Notes under the pieces: generated by a model
The model's database searches: none
What the model was told of the DNA's origin: nothing
Seen by the model: the letters and a program-made list of their open reading frames with translations, nothing else
Origin: Mycobacterium simiae
Lineage (GTDB): Bacteria; Actinomycetota; Actinomycetes; Mycobacteriales; Mycobacteriaceae
Direction of reading: 5' to 3'
Length of the DNA: 35,016 bases
Assembly (NCBI RefSeq): GCF_008370645.1
Contig: NZ_VTZN01000036.1
Span: forward strand, 1 to 35,016
Made by a program: the position numbers and the translations under genes
Shown: positions 1 through 12,902 of the stretch, piece after piece
How the letters are laid out: each line of letters begins with the position of its first letter
How positions within the stretch are numbered: the stretch's first letter is position 1

Positions 1-991
1 CGCGGCCGCGGACGTGATCGATCAGTGGGTGGCCGAGCGTTTCAACGTCCTGCCTGAGCGTTTTGCCCAGGACCTCGGCACGGCGGATCAGATCCTCGCC
101 GTTCAGTACCCGCAGCACCGCCAGGGCCGCCGCGGTGCACACCGGGTTACCACCGAACGTGCTGCCGTGCAGTCCGGGGGTCAGCAGTTCCGCAGCTGGC
201 CCGACCGCCAGGCAGGCCCCGATCGGCAACCCGCCCCCGAGGCCCTTGGCCAGGGTCACCACGTCCGGGGTGATGCCGTCGTGCTGGTGGGCGTAAAAGG
301 CACCGGTGCGGCCCATTCCGGTTTGGACCTCGTCGAGTACCAGCAAGGCGCCGTGTCGCGAAGTGATATCACGGGCAGCCACCAGGTACCCCTCGGGTGG
401 GACGACCACACCGCTCTCTCCCATGATGGGTTCGAGAAAGACGGCCGCGGTCGCGTCGTCGACCGCGGCGGCCAATGCGTCTGGGTCGCCATAGGGGACA
501 TGGGTGACGTAACCGGGCAACGGCTCGAATGGGGCCTGCTTGGCCGGCTGCCCGGTAAGTGCCAGCGAACCCATGGTCCTGCCGTGAAAAGCGTCCTGGG
601 CGGCAACCAGTTTCGTGCGGCCGGTGAGCCGAGAGAGCTTGAACGCTAACTCGTTAGCCTCGGTTCCGGAGTTGCAGAAGAACACTCGCGCCTTCGTTTC
701 GGCGCCCAACAGTGCCACCAGCTCTTCGGCCAGCGCGATACCGGGCTCGTTCACATACAGGTTAGAGGTGTGGCCCAAAGTTGAGATCTGTTGGGTGACC
801 GCCTCGATGACCGCAGGGTGGCGATGGCCCAGCACGTTGACAGCGATTCCGCCGAGCAGATCGACGTAGGCCTTACCGTCGACGTCGGTGACCAGCGCGC
901 CGTTCCCGCTGGCTAGCGCTACCGGTGGGGTGCCGTAGTTGTTCATCATCACGGCTTGCCATCTGGCCTGCATGCTTTCGGTTTGCGTCAT
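1..991 (-). CDS. argD: Acetylornithine aminotransferase ArgD (C-terminus cut by window edge)
   Basis: A PLP-dependent class III aminotransferase that converts N-acetylglutamate semialdehyde to N-acetylornithine in cytoplasmic arginine synthesis. The reading frame gives about 330 residues before the window ends; the family is usually near 400, so the last ~70 are missing. Visible motifs are [10 protein letters not shown] (phosphate-binding region), [19 protein letters not shown] with the PLP-contacting Asp, and [10 protein letters not shown], whose Lys (about residue 249) is the expected Schiff-base lysine. The ATG at 991-989 overlaps the argB stop (ATGA), so the start is tied to argB termination. 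It is the fourth gene of argC-argJ-argB-argD. The enzyme may also work on succinyl-diaminopimelate substrates, as in some bacteria; that is family knowledge, not visible here. Confidence 0.96.
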   Translation of the reverse strand, partial: MTQTESMQARWQAVMMNNYGTPPVALASGNGALVTDVDGKAYVDLLGGIAVNVLGHRHPAVIEAVTQQISTLGHTSNLYVNEPGIALAEELVALLGAETKARVFFCNSGTEANELAFKLSRLTGRTKLVAAQDAFHGRTMGSLALTGQPAKQAPFEPLPGYVTHVPYGDPDALAAAVDDATAAVFLEPIMGESGVVVPPEGYLVAARDITSRHGALLVLDEVQTGMGRTGAFYAHQHDGITPDVVTLAKGLGGGLPIGACLAVGPAAELLTPGLHGSTFGGNPVCTAAALAVLRVLNGEDLIRRAEVLGKTLRQDVETLGHPLIDHVRGR

Positions 992-1868
992 GCGCTCACC
1001 ACCTTGGTGCCGGTCCCCTCGTTGGTGAACAGCTCGACTAAGACACAGTGTTTGACCCGGCCGTCGATGACGTGCGCGCTGGGCACGCCGCCGTCGACGG
1101 CTCGCAGACACGCCTCGATCTTGGGGATCATGCCTGATTCGAGTGTGGGCAGCAGTTGCGCTAGTGTGTCCGTATCGATTTCGCTGACCAGCGAACTCCG
1201 ATCCGGCCAGCTTGTGTAGAGTCCCTCGACATCGGTAAGCATTAACAACTTTTCGGCTCCCAGGGCTTCGGCCAAAGCCGCTGCCGCCGTGTCGGCGTTG
1301 ATGTTGTGCACCACGCCGTCGGCATCGGGTGCCAGCGTTGACACCACCGGAATCCGGCGTGCGGCAATCAGATCCAGCACGGCTGCGGTGTTTACCCTGT
1401 CGACATCCCCAACCAGGCCGATGTCGGTGTCCACGCCGTCGACGTTGACGCTACGGCGCACCGCGGTGAACAGCTTGGCATCCTCACCGGTAATACCCAC
1501 AGCGTAGGGGCCATGGGCGTTGATCAGGTTGACCAGCTCCCGGCCTACCTGTCCGAATAGCACCATCCGCGCCACGTCGAGCACTTCTGGCGTGGTAACC
1601 CGGAAGCCGCCCCTAAAGTCACCTTCGACCCCGAGACGGCGCAGCATTGCGGTGATTTGCGGTCCACCGCCGTGCACTACGACCGGATGGATGCCGCAGT
1701 TACGCAGAAAAGCCATGTCGGCGGCGAAGGCCTGCCGCAGCGTATCGTCGGTCATCGCGTTGCCGCCGTACTTGATCACGATGACCTTGCCGTGCAACTG
1801 CTTGAGCCACGGCAGCGCTTCGGCCAGCACCTGCGCCTTGACCCCCACTGCATTGTCGCCGGCGCGGG

Positions 1869-1872
<4 letters not shown>
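988..1872 (-). CDS. argB: Acetylglutamate kinase ArgB
   Basis: Phosphorylates N-acetyl-L-glutamate, the second step of arginine synthesis and commonly the arginine-feedback point. The 294-residue protein has the usual family length. The amino acid kinase fold shows as KYGGNAM near residues 34-40 (phosphate-binding Lys), VVHGGGPQI in the glycine-rich substrate loop, [20 protein letters not shown], and the late [16 protein letters not shown] segment. The N-terminal helix ahead of the kinase core is of the kind seen in arginine-inhibited, hexameric enzymes; inhibition here is inference. The ATG overlaps the argJ stop by four bases and its own TGA overlaps the argD start, indicating translational coupling within the operon. 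Confidence 0.97.
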
Positions 1873-4147
<2,275 letters not shown>

Positions 4148-4245
4148 TACTTGCAAATCCATTCTTTCTGGGCGTACAGCTCGCGGAGCAATGCAAAAAC
4201 TGTCGCCGGGACGCCCGACCCGCAGGCTTTTCAGCGCAGCTGAAC

Positions 4246-4269
4246 GGCGCCAGCGTTGGCCGAGGCGCC
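4246..4269 (-). terminator. GC-rich hairpin downstream of the PE_PGRS gene
   Basis: Two GGCGCC arms (4246-4251 and 4264-4269) can pair around a 12-base loop, about 90 bases after the PE_PGRS stop. A small TCAGC/GCTGA hairpin follows at 4231-4243. Neither has a U-tract, so any terminator role is speculative. The rest of the 4148-4355 gap shows no convincing gene. Confidence 0.25.
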
Positions 4270-4355
4270 AGCAGCCTCGCCGGGTGGTCCGGTCGCTCGG
4301 CTCACGCTGCGAACGCCGACAAGATACTGCGTTTGTTCTGTACCAAACGCTCCGA

Positions 4356-7070
4356 TCAACCGGCGATCGCATTCGCGAGTTGTACGGGGGCGTAATTCAG
4401 CAGGGCGGGAATGATGCCGCCGGCAGGCGTGCCGCCGAGGGGAAGGGTAATCGGCGAACCAAGCACTACCGCTGTGGCGGTAAAGGGCTTAAGCGGAGAA
4501 ATAATGCCTCCCACGGGGACGTTGGCCGTCAGCGACGTTATGCCGGGGATCGGCGCCAGCGACGTCGGCAGCGGCAGCGGCAGCGTGGCTTCGCCGTTGA
4601 GGAATCCGTTGGCGACGTTGGCGGGGGCACCGATGATCGCAGCCAACGCCGCCGGCAGGTTCCCGGCCTGCACAGCGCCGATGAATGTGGTCACACTATT
4701 CGCGAGTGCTATCGCCGTGGTGACCGGCGAACCTATCGCATTCAGCGTCATTGCCAGCGGCAGCCCAAAAGTCATTGAGAAAGTACCGATATCGAACGAG
4801 ATGTTCGTATCGGTGAGCGCCACGAGCACATTGGTGAAGTGCTGCGAAATATCTCCCGGAATACTCAGAATGGGCAGGAGATCTCCCACCGGACCCAGCA
4901 ACTGGATATTCGACAAGTCGGCTGCATCAAGGCCACTGACGAACACTTTGACAAGCGCCTGCGCCACGTCGCTCACCGCGCCACTAATGTTGCCCGCCAC
5001 CAAGGCCTCCAAGGCCGCTTGCAGGCTGGGCGGCACGCCGGCCAGTCCGATAGCGAAGTCCCTGGTGGCGTTAGCGAACGATGCTACGGTCAGCTCGCCA
5101 TAACCGAACTGGTTGATGAGGATTTGGTTCAGGAAAGGCGCCGGGTTGGCCAGCCAGGTAGTACCGATGCTCTGCAGGTTGGCGATCGTATTGGCGATGA
5201 GGCTTTCATAGGGCCCGAAGATGGGAGCAAGGCTTTCGGGCAGCACCGCAGCCGCGCCGGGCGGACCGGGCGTCCCACCCTGGCCGAACACGCCGCCGGC
5301 ACCGGCCTTACCGCCGTTCCCAGCGGGTCCGATCGTCGCACCAGCCCCGCCAGGACCGCCGGGCCCACCGTTGCCGCCGTTACCAATAAAGCTCGCGTTG
5401 CCGCCGCTACCACCGTCACTACCGGCACCACCGACACCGCTGGCGCCAGCACCGGCGCCGCCGGCGCCGCCAGCCCCACCCTCGCCTCCGTCACCGAATA
5501 GCAATCCGCCATCGCCGCCGTTGCCACTGACACCGCCGACACCGCCGAGACCAGCCTTCCCCGCAGTGACGGACGCCCCGCCAGCGCCGCCGTCTCCACC
5601 GGCCCCACCGTTACCGATCAAGAAGCCGTTGCCGGCGGCACCGCCCGCCCCACCAGTCCCGCCGGCCTGGTTATTCGCAGCGGTAGTTCCACCGATGCCG
5701 CCATCGCCACCTGCCCCGCCGTTGCCATACAGCAGCCCGGCGACACCACCTGCCCCGCCGGCCCCGCCCGTCCCGCCGACACCGGCTAGCAGAGTTGCGG
5801 AGTTGGCCCCGCCAGAACCACCGGCCCCACCGGCACCACCGTTACCGAACAAACTAGCGCTGCCGCCGGCCCCCCCGATCCCGCCGGTGCCCGCGTTGAA
5901 GACGGACCCTGACGTAACCCCACCGCTGCCACCGGCCCCGCCCACGCCGCCGTCGCCGTACAGCAGCCCAGCGTTGCCGCCGCGGCCGCCGGCCCCACCG
6001 TTCTGGCCGATGCTCAACAACGTCGTGCCGGCGCCACCGGCACCGCCAGCACCGCCGAAGCCCAATAACCCAACATTGCCACCGGACCCGCCGGCCTGGC
6101 CGCTACCGGTGAGGCTACTGGCGCCGCCGGCGCCGCCGGCCCCGCCGTTGCCGACCAGGGTATTCCCGCCGTTACCACCAGTGCTGTCGGTGCTCGATCC
6201 GCCGGCTCCGCCGGTGCCGAACAGGGCGTTCCCGCCGGCACCGCCAGCGGTCGTCGCGCTGGATCCACCGATGCCGCCGTTGCCGATCAGCCCGCCGTCC
6301 GCGCCACGCAGCCCAGAACCGGCCCCCGCGTCGCCGCCGTTGCCGATCAGCAGCCCGGCGTGACCGGCGGCGCCGAATGGCCCGCTTCCGCCATTACCGC
6401 CGCTTCCAAAAAGCAGGGCATTGCCGCCGGCTCCTCCGGCGCCTACCGCCGTTGTGCCGATGCCGCCGGCGCCACCGGCGCCACCGTTGCCGTAGAGCCA
6501 CCCGCCGGCGCCGCCGATGCCACCCGGCCCACCGGCGCCGGCCGCGTTGGCGCCGCCGGCTCCACCGGCACCGCCGTTGCCGATCAACCCGGCGGCCCCG
6601 CCGTTACCGCCGGCGAGCCCGCCCCCTGTTTGGCTGTAACCGTTGCCGCCGTTGCCATACAGCAGCCCGCCGGCGCCGCCATTCGGATTTGCCGCGGTCC
6701 CGTCGGCGCCATTGCCGATCAGCGGCCGCCCAAGCAACGTCTGAGTGGGCGCATTCGCCGCGCCGAGCACGGCTTGCAGCGGCGAGGCGTTGGCGGCCTC
6801 GGCCGCCGCATACCAGCCCGCACCTGTGTTCAGAGTCTGCACAAACTCGGCGTGAAACGCCGCCGCCTGGGCGCTGAGGGCCTGATAGGCCTGGGCGTGC
6901 GTGCCGAACAGCGCTGCAATGGCCGCCGACACCTCATCCGCGCCTGCGGCAAGCACCGACGTCGTCTCCAACGCCGCAGCGGCATTCGCCGTGCTGATAG
7001 TCGAACCGATATTCGCCAAGTCTGATGCTGCTGCGGCCACCATCTTCGGAACCGCGATTATGAACGACAT
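4356..7070 (-). CDS. PE_PGRS family protein with a unique C-terminal domain
   Basis: A 904-residue PE_PGRS protein, probably exported by a type VII (ESX-5-like) system to the cell surface. The PE domain spans about residues 1-93 and begins [10 protein letters not shown]. It carries a YxxxE export motif (Tyr87 to Glu91). The conserved linker [11 protein letters not shown] lies near 114-124. The PGRS region, about 125-605, is built of GGAGG and GNGG repeats with recurring NGGNGG and LLYGNGG blocks. From about 606 to the end is a non-repetitive, Ala/Leu/Pro-rich domain of roughly 300 residues ending in [15 protein letters not shown], of a type seen after PE and PPE modules. GGTGGGA lies 6 bases before the ATG. 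By position it resembles PE_PGRS30 of M. tuberculosis, but I recall that gene on the opposite strand relative to pheT and argC. Function is unknown. Confidence 0.93.
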   Translation of the reverse strand: MSFIIAVPKMVAAAASDLANIGSTISTANAAAALETTSVLAAGADEVSAAIAALFGTHAQAYQALSAQAAAFHAEFVQTLNTGAGWYAAAEAANASPLQAVLGAANAPTQTLLGRPLIGNGADGTAANPNGGAGGLLYGNGGNGYSQTGGGLAGGNGGAAGLIGNGGAGGAGGANAAGAGGPGGIGGAGGWLYGNGGAGGAGGIGTTAVGAGGAGGNALLFGSGGNGGSGPFGAAGHAGLLIGNGGDAGAGSGLRGADGGLIGNGGIGGSSATTAGGAGGNALFGTGGAGGSSTDSTGGNGGNTLVGNGGAGGAGGASSLTGSGQAGGSGGNVGLLGFGGAGGAGGAGTTLLSIGQNGGAGGRGGNAGLLYGDGGVGGAGGSGGVTSGSVFNAGTGGIGGAGGSASLFGNGGAGGAGGSGGANSATLLAGVGGTGGAGGAGGVAGLLYGNGGAGGDGGIGGTTAANNQAGGTGGAGGAAGNGFLIGNGGAGGDGGAGGASVTAGKAGLGGVGGVSGNGGDGGLLFGDGGEGGAGGAGGAGAGASGVGGAGSDGGSGGNASFIGNGGNGGPGGPGGAGATIGPAGNGGKAGAGGVFGQGGTPGPPGAAAVLPESLAPIFGPYESLIANTIANLQSIGTTWLANPAPFLNQILINQFGYGELTVASFANATRDFAIGLAGVPPSLQAALEALVAGNISGAVSDVAQALVKVFVSGLDAADLSNIQLLGPVGDLLPILSIPGDISQHFTNVLVALTDTNISFDIGTFSMTFGLPLAMTLNAIGSPVTTAIALANSVTTFIGAVQAGNLPAALAAIIGAPANVANGFLNGEATLPLPLPTSLAPIPGITSLTANVPVGGIISPLKPFTATAVVLGSPITLPLGGTPAGGIIPALLNYAPVQLANAIAG

Positions 7071-7199
7071 CTCATTCCCACCCCGTCATCATCGACTGAT
7101 CAGCAGGACCAGAACGTATCGCGATGGCCTAGACATTCTCAGCCCTATCGCCAAATTGGTTGCGCGCCTGAATAGTTAGGTCAGCGATTGCATCCCGAT

Positions 7200-7216
7200 C
7201 CGTCGATGCTCGACGG
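7200..7216 (-). terminator. Hairpin just after pheT, possible terminator
   Basis: A perfect 7-base-pair stem, CCGTCGA / TCGACGG with a 3-base loop, lies four bases past the pheT stop. No U-tract follows on the minus strand. Mycobacteria often lack U-tracts at termination sites, so this could end the pheST transcript and separate it from the co-oriented PE_PGRS gene 130 bases further on. Confidence 0.45.
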
Positions 7217-7220
7217 AGAA

Positions 7221-9706
7221 TCAGCGACGCAACACAGCGCCCACCCGCTCGGTGGCGCGTTGCACCGCGGCATCGCGGGCCGCGCTGGCGTCGTCTTCAG
7301 TCAGTGTGCGATCCGGCGCGCGGAACCGCAGCGCGAAGGTCAGCGACTTGCGATGTTCGCCGATCTGCGGGCCGGTGAAGACGTCGAACAATCGAACGTC
7401 CTCCAGCAGGTCGCCGGCCCCTTCCCGAACGGCATCGGCCACCGTCTGGGCGGGGACGTCCGCGGACACCACCAGGCTGACGTCTTGGAACACGGCGGGG
7501 AATGGCGACACCCTAGGTGCCGGCAACGCTTCAACCAGGGGGATCGCATCCAGGTTCAGCTCGATGGCGCACATGCCTTTCGGCAGGCCCGCGCGCTCGA
7601 TCACCGCCGGATGCAGCTGCCCCGCATGACCGACGGCGGTATCGCCGACGAGCACTTCAGCGCACCGGCCCGGGTGCCATGGCAGGTACTGAGCCGCCCG
7701 AAGAGCCACGTCAATTCCGCTGGCGCGTGCGATGATTCGCACCGCCTCGAATGCGTCTGCGGCTTCGGCCGCGCGGCCCGGACCCCACGGACCGCGCGGC
7801 TCCCGCAGCCCGGCAAGCACCGCGGCGACGTGTTGCGGTTGCCGGGGCAACGACGCATCCAACGTGGCGATCTCGCCGTCAGTGGGCCGGCGGTGCACCG
7901 GGATGAGCTCGATGCCGCGCGTCTGTTCGGTCGGCTGGACCACCTGGGCGATGGCAAACAGCGCGACATCGACGAGGCCACGAGACACGTTGCGCCCCAA
8001 CGCTTCCAACAGCGCGGGAAGTAACGTGGTGGCCAGATGCGGACGGTCGGCTTCCAACGGGTTGACCACGTTGGTCGTCGCCCGGCGCGGGTCATCAGCC
8101 GCCAGCCCCCACAGGTCAAAAATTCCGGCATGCACAAATGGTGTCGGCAGTACCTCGACGTACCCGGACAGCGCCAGCGACTTACCGATCGCGCGGCGTC
8201 GCCGCTGTACCGCCGTGAGACCGCGGCCCGCGGGGGCTGCTGGCAGCACCGGAGGGATAACTTCTAGGCCCTCGAGGCGCATAACCTCCTCGACGAGGTC
8301 GGCGGGCTGCAGCAGATCGGGCCGCCAGCTAGGCGGCGTCACCGTCAAAGTGCTGCCGTCTCGCACCACCTCGGCACCGATTTGAGCCAGTCGCCGAGCC
8401 GTCGTGCCGGGGGAATAAGTCACCCCGGCGCAGCGGTTCGGTAGGTCGGCGTCAATGCGGATCGGCGGCAGCGCCCAGGCGTCGACTGGTGGCTCGCCGC
8501 GCCAATCGGTCAAGGTCGGGGCGACCGCTCCCCCAGCGATGTCCGCCAAAAGCGCGGCGCACCGATCCAAGGCGGCCACCGAAATAGCCGGGTCTACCCC
8601 GCGCTCGTAACGGCGGGCCGCCTCACTGGGCAGGTGCAGACGCCGCTGGGTGCGCGAGACCGCAGCCGGATCCCATATCGCCGCCTCCAACAGGACGTCG
8701 GTGGAGTCGGCGCGCACCTCTGTGCTAGCCGCACCCATGACGCCACCGATCGCCGCAGTGGCGATGTCATCGACGATGAGGACATCGCGGGGATCGAGTC
8801 GGCGTTCGACGTTGTCCAAGGTGACGACGGCCTCACCAGGTCGGGCGAACCGCACCCCCAAGCTCCCGGAAATCCGGTTGCGGTCATGTGCGTGCATCGG
8901 GTGACCAAGCTCGAGCATTACGTAGTTGGTGGCATCCACCGCCGGTGAGGTCGCGCGGATGCCGCAGAGCATCAGTCGTCTTTGCAGCCACCAGGGCGAT
9001 ACTGCGGCCGGATCGATCCCGGTAACCGGTCGCAGCGCAAACCTGCGTACCCCGGTCTCGGCCTGCACTGTTAGCGGCCAGGCCGCCCCTTCGACCGGTA
9101 ACGCCGGAACGTGGGCGGGATCGACGAAATCCAGGTCGTAGGCGCACGCGATTTCGCGGGCCAAGCCACGCACCGACATGCAGTAGCCGCGGTCGGGGGT
9201 GATCGCCAAGTGAAAGACCACGTCGTCCAATCCGAGCACGCGCGCGCCGTCGGCTCCCGGTTCAGCGGCGGCCGGCGGCAACACTAGAATCCCGGAATGG
9301 TCTGCGGCCAAGCCCAGTTCGGCTGCCGAGCAGATCATTCCCGCAGAGGTGCGACCGTACGTCTGGCGGGCGGTGATGGTGAAACCACCCGGCAGCGTGG
9401 CGCCGGGCAGCGCCACGACAACCAAATCGTCGACCATGAAATTCGTGGCACCACAGACAATTTCGTGCTGCACGCCGTCGCCGATGTTTACCTGACAAGC
9501 TCGGATCGGCTTTTTGAAACCGGTCAGCTCGTCAATGTCGGTCACCCGGCCGACGGTCAGTGGGCCGTCGACCGGGCCAAGTGTTATCACCTCTTCGACT
9601 TCGTGGCCGATGCATACCAAGGTCTGCTCGAGTTCGCCGGGACGGACGTCCCAGCCCGGTGCCCCGACCGAGACCACCTCCCGCAGCCAGCTGTAGGGAA
9701 CTCGCA

Positions 9707-9707
<1 letters not shown>
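7221..9707 (-). CDS. pheT: Phenylalanyl-tRNA synthetase beta subunit PheT
   Basis: Beta subunit of the (alpha-beta)2 enzyme that charges tRNA-Phe. The 828 residues match the bacterial long form. In order: an EMAP-like tRNA-binding domain (about 40-150, with the CQVNIGDG and IVCGATNF segments), a B3/B4 editing region ([32 protein letters not shown]), the B5 region (RAGLTAV-like helices after the [14 protein letters not shown] segment), a catalytic-like core ([20 protein letters not shown]), and a C-terminal ferredoxin-fold anticodon-binding domain starting around [12 protein letters not shown] and ending [16 protein letters not shown]. Its ATG shares one base with the pheS stop (TGATG), so the two subunits are probably translated in step. 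Confidence 0.97.
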
Positions 9708-10801
<1,094 letters not shown>

Positions 10802-10834
10802 TCACCCCGGCCAGCGGTGGACCTCGGAGCCCAC

Positions 10835-10840
10835 ATCGTA
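10835..10840 (-). promoter_or_regulatory. Candidate pheS promoter -10 element (TACGAT)
   Basis: TACGAT fits the TAnnnT pattern of mycobacterial -10 hexamers and would give a leader of roughly 75-80 bases before pheS. No good -35 is visible. The 10751-11009 gap otherwise shows no gene; I found no leader peptide or T-box-like structure. Confidence 0.3.
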
Positions 10841-11009
10841 GCGGGGTGAGTTCAGGGCACGGGTATGACGCAAGTGCCGATCATAAGTCATCGGCCCGCT
10901 GACCCAGTGATCCCCACGACTTGGAATCGTCGCGCCGCCGAAGGTTCGAGATTCGAGTATTCCGAACTAGGCCACAGCGACATGTCGCCGCAGGGAAAAG
11001 GAGCTTCCG

Positions 11010-11798
11010 CTATACCGATACGACGCGCGCCGTGTTCCGGCGCGCGAACCCGTATGCCGCCAATGCCCCCAACACGCCCAACGCCACGCCAATCGATGAT
11101 GTCCAGCCGGTGTGCGCGAGCAGCAGGAAGCCAAATCCGGCCGAGACCACCAGCAACGAGTAACGCGCGGGGGTCCAGCGGACCGGGCGGTCGAAGCGTG
11201 TGGTCACCACCATGCCGAGCAGCAACGAGATGGCATGGCCAGCATCGGTGAAATCGCCACCGCCAATCGCCGCCGCCAGGCCCAGCGACAGCCACCAGCC
11301 GATCCACGCAGGCCGCCAGCGCGCGGAGATGGTGGCGGTGAGTGCCCCGAGGACCGCGAGAGCGCCATAACTCATGCCTACGTCGCTGACGCGGGTGATG
11401 GACCACGGCAACCAGCCGAACTCGACGGCCCCTGCCAGTGCGGCCGCCACCAGCAGCGTGGCCCCGAGATGGCCAACGGCAAACGCGACGGTCAGCCGGC
11501 CAGTACGCAGGTGTAGCTCGGCGAGCGCGAGCAAACACCCCAGGCACGGGAGCCAGAAGTACAACGGGCCTTCGGCAATGACGAACGCGCTGTTCCACAG
11601 AGTTCCCAAGCGGCCTTGTGCGAGGTTGTGCAGGTTGGTGCTGGCATGCCGAATTACCCGCTCGTGGGCTTGCGGACCGAGCATCAAGATCGCGCTACTG
11701 ACCGACGCGAGAGCTGCTAGATAGCCCAGGGTGAACCGCACTCGCGCGAGCCGGTAGAAAATTCCATAAACCCGATATGTCCGATAAGTCATTGGCAT
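11010..11798 (-). CDS. Rhomboid-like multi-pass membrane protein
   Basis: A 262-residue integral membrane protein with about six hydrophobic helices. Features recall the rhomboid fold: an early TNLHNLAQGRLGTLWNSAF segment (compare the H/N-rich loop of rhomboids), SDVGMSYGA in a mid helix (similar to the GxSG serine motif), and FTDAGHAISLLLGM (similar to the late helix with the catalytic His and GxxxG spacing). If active it would be an intramembrane serine protease, but the serine motif is not an exact GxSG, so a non-proteolytic relative is equally possible. It follows the adenylate cyclase gene after 12 bases and is probably co-transcribed with it. It corresponds in position to Rv1648. Confidence in the fold is moderate; in the function, low. 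Confidence 0.85.
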   Translation of the reverse strand: MPMTYRTYRVYGIFYRLARVRFTLGYLAALASVSSAILMLGPQAHERVIRHASTNLHNLAQGRLGTLWNSAFVIAEGPLYFWLPCLGCLLALAELHLRTGRLTVAFAVGHLGATLLVAAALAGAVEFGWLPWSITRVSDVGMSYGALAVLGALTATISARWRPAWIGWWLSLGLAAAIGGGDFTDAGHAISLLLGMVVTTRFDRPVRWTPARYSLLVVSAGFGFLLLAHTGWTSSIGVALGVLGALAAYGFARRNTARVVSV

Positions 11799-11810
11799 CC
11801 ACTATGCCTG

Positions 11811-12734
11811 CTAATTTGTCTCATCTGGATCACCAAACGTTGGCAAATCCCTGCGAGCCTTGAGGCGATAGATCGCCAAGTCCGGTGGGATTCCGGTGAG
11901 CTTGCTGGAAAACATCGGTCGGCGTGCCTTCTTGGCCACGACACCTAATGCGTCTAGCTCACTTTGCGGAATCAGATCCAGGGTAGGGCTCGAAATCATG
12001 ATGCCACCTTTGGTGGCGCGTTCCATGACGCGAGCGGCAATGTTGACATCGACGCCGAGCCAGTCCGCAGCCAGCCGCTGCGGGCGTCCGGTATGGATGC
12101 CGACCCGCATCCGCGGCGTATAGCCCTGCACGTTGACGGCTTTCAATGCGTCTCGAGCGGCCAATACGGCCCGCACGGCGATTGTAGGGTTGCGGAACAC
12201 CGCCATGATTCCGTCGCCCATCCGTTTGACGATGTGCCCGCCGGCGTCGAGCAGCGGGGTTTCGACAGCCCGGGCAACCTGCCGCAATAACGTCAGGGTT
12301 GCCTCGTCACCGGCGTGGAGCGACCACGTCGAAAAACCCACGAGGTCGGTAAAGACGAGCGTCACCTGCGGATTCGCTGGACGTCGCGAAATCGCCTCGG
12401 TCAGCGCCTGCCACACCTGAAGCACACCAAGGCTCACTTCACGAGATGCCGCACCGCGATCGCCCAGCAACCGGTCGGCAGCTCGGGCCGCCGCACGCGG
12501 CCCGCCCTCACCGGCGGTGGAGAGCGGATCGCCGAAGTCCGGGTCACCGGGCAGTAGCCTCCGCGCCCGCCGGACGAATGCCACTACGCCTGGACTGTGG
12601 TTCGTGGAGCGCAGCCACTGCGCTGGCGAGGGTCGACGCGCGTCGAACTCCACCTCGTCGGGCACGCCGGACTCCCCATCGCCAGCCCCGACCTCCACCT
12701 GGCAAGGGTAGGTGGTTTCGACCGAGCCGGGCAA
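11811..12734 (-). CDS. Class III adenylate cyclase (soluble)
   Basis: Makes cAMP from ATP. The 307-residue form begins at TTG 12734, directly after an in-frame TGA and without a clear ribosome binding site. The catalytic domain runs from about residue 122 to 260. All six canonical residues are visible: metal-binding Asp130 (VFTDLVGFS) and Asp174 (KRMGDGIM), the adenine-selecting Lys170 and Asp229, and the transition-state Asn231 and Arg235 (DVNIAARVME). An N-terminal helical region (about 30-120) precedes it; no membrane segment is seen. It corresponds in position to Rv1647. A coding-like stretch in another frame just upstream (12783 to about 12700) suggests either a different true start or a frameshift. 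It is followed at once by the rhomboid-like gene. Confidence 0.9.
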   Translation of the reverse strand: MPGSVETTYPCQVEVGAGDGESGVPDEVEFDARRPSPAQWLRSTNHSPGVVAFVRRARRLLPGDPDFGDPLSTAGEGGPRAAARAADRLLGDRGAASREVSLGVLQVWQALTEAISRRPANPQVTLVFTDLVGFSTWSLHAGDEATLTLLRQVARAVETPLLDAGGHIVKRMGDGIMAVFRNPTIAVRAVLAARDALKAVNVQGYTPRMRVGIHTGRPQRLAADWLGVDVNIAARVMERATKGGIMISSPTLDLIPQSELDALGVVAKKARRPMFSSKLTGIPPDLAIYRLKARRDLPTFGDPDETN

Positions 12735-12856
12735 TCAGCGCCGCGGCGAGTGTGTCCCATGTCGCAGCAAACATGCCGATCACATGGTTGCGACGCGACC
12801 GTAGCGAGCCCGTAACGGCGATGCGTCACACCCACCGAAACCGTGGACAACGCGTG

Positions 12857-12884
12857 TTGTCACGAATTATCGTGAGCCCATATT
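12857..12884 (+). promoter_or_regulatory. SigA-like promoter with an internal palindrome before the MpaB-like gene
   Basis: TTGTCA (12857-12862), a 16-base spacer and CATATT (12879-12884) make a good housekeeping-type promoter ending about 18 bases before the ATG. The palindrome CACGA-ATTA-TCGTG (12861-12874) sits between the two boxes, where a repressor would block the polymerase. The regulator is not identifiable. Confidence 0.5.
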
Positions 12885-12902
12885 GAGCGCTTGGAGGCCG
12901 TG

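Noticed and set aside
4191..4778. A 195-codon plus-strand frame over the argC/PE_PGRS gap
   Set aside because: Mostly antisense to the end of the PE_PGRS gene, Arg/Gly/Gln-rich, with no start signal.
5221..6363. A 380-codon plus-strand frame rich in Pro and Ala, opposite the PE_PGRS gene
   Set aside because: It is the antisense of GGAGG-type repeats, which always gives Pro/Ala-rich open frames. It has no ribosome binding site and no family features.
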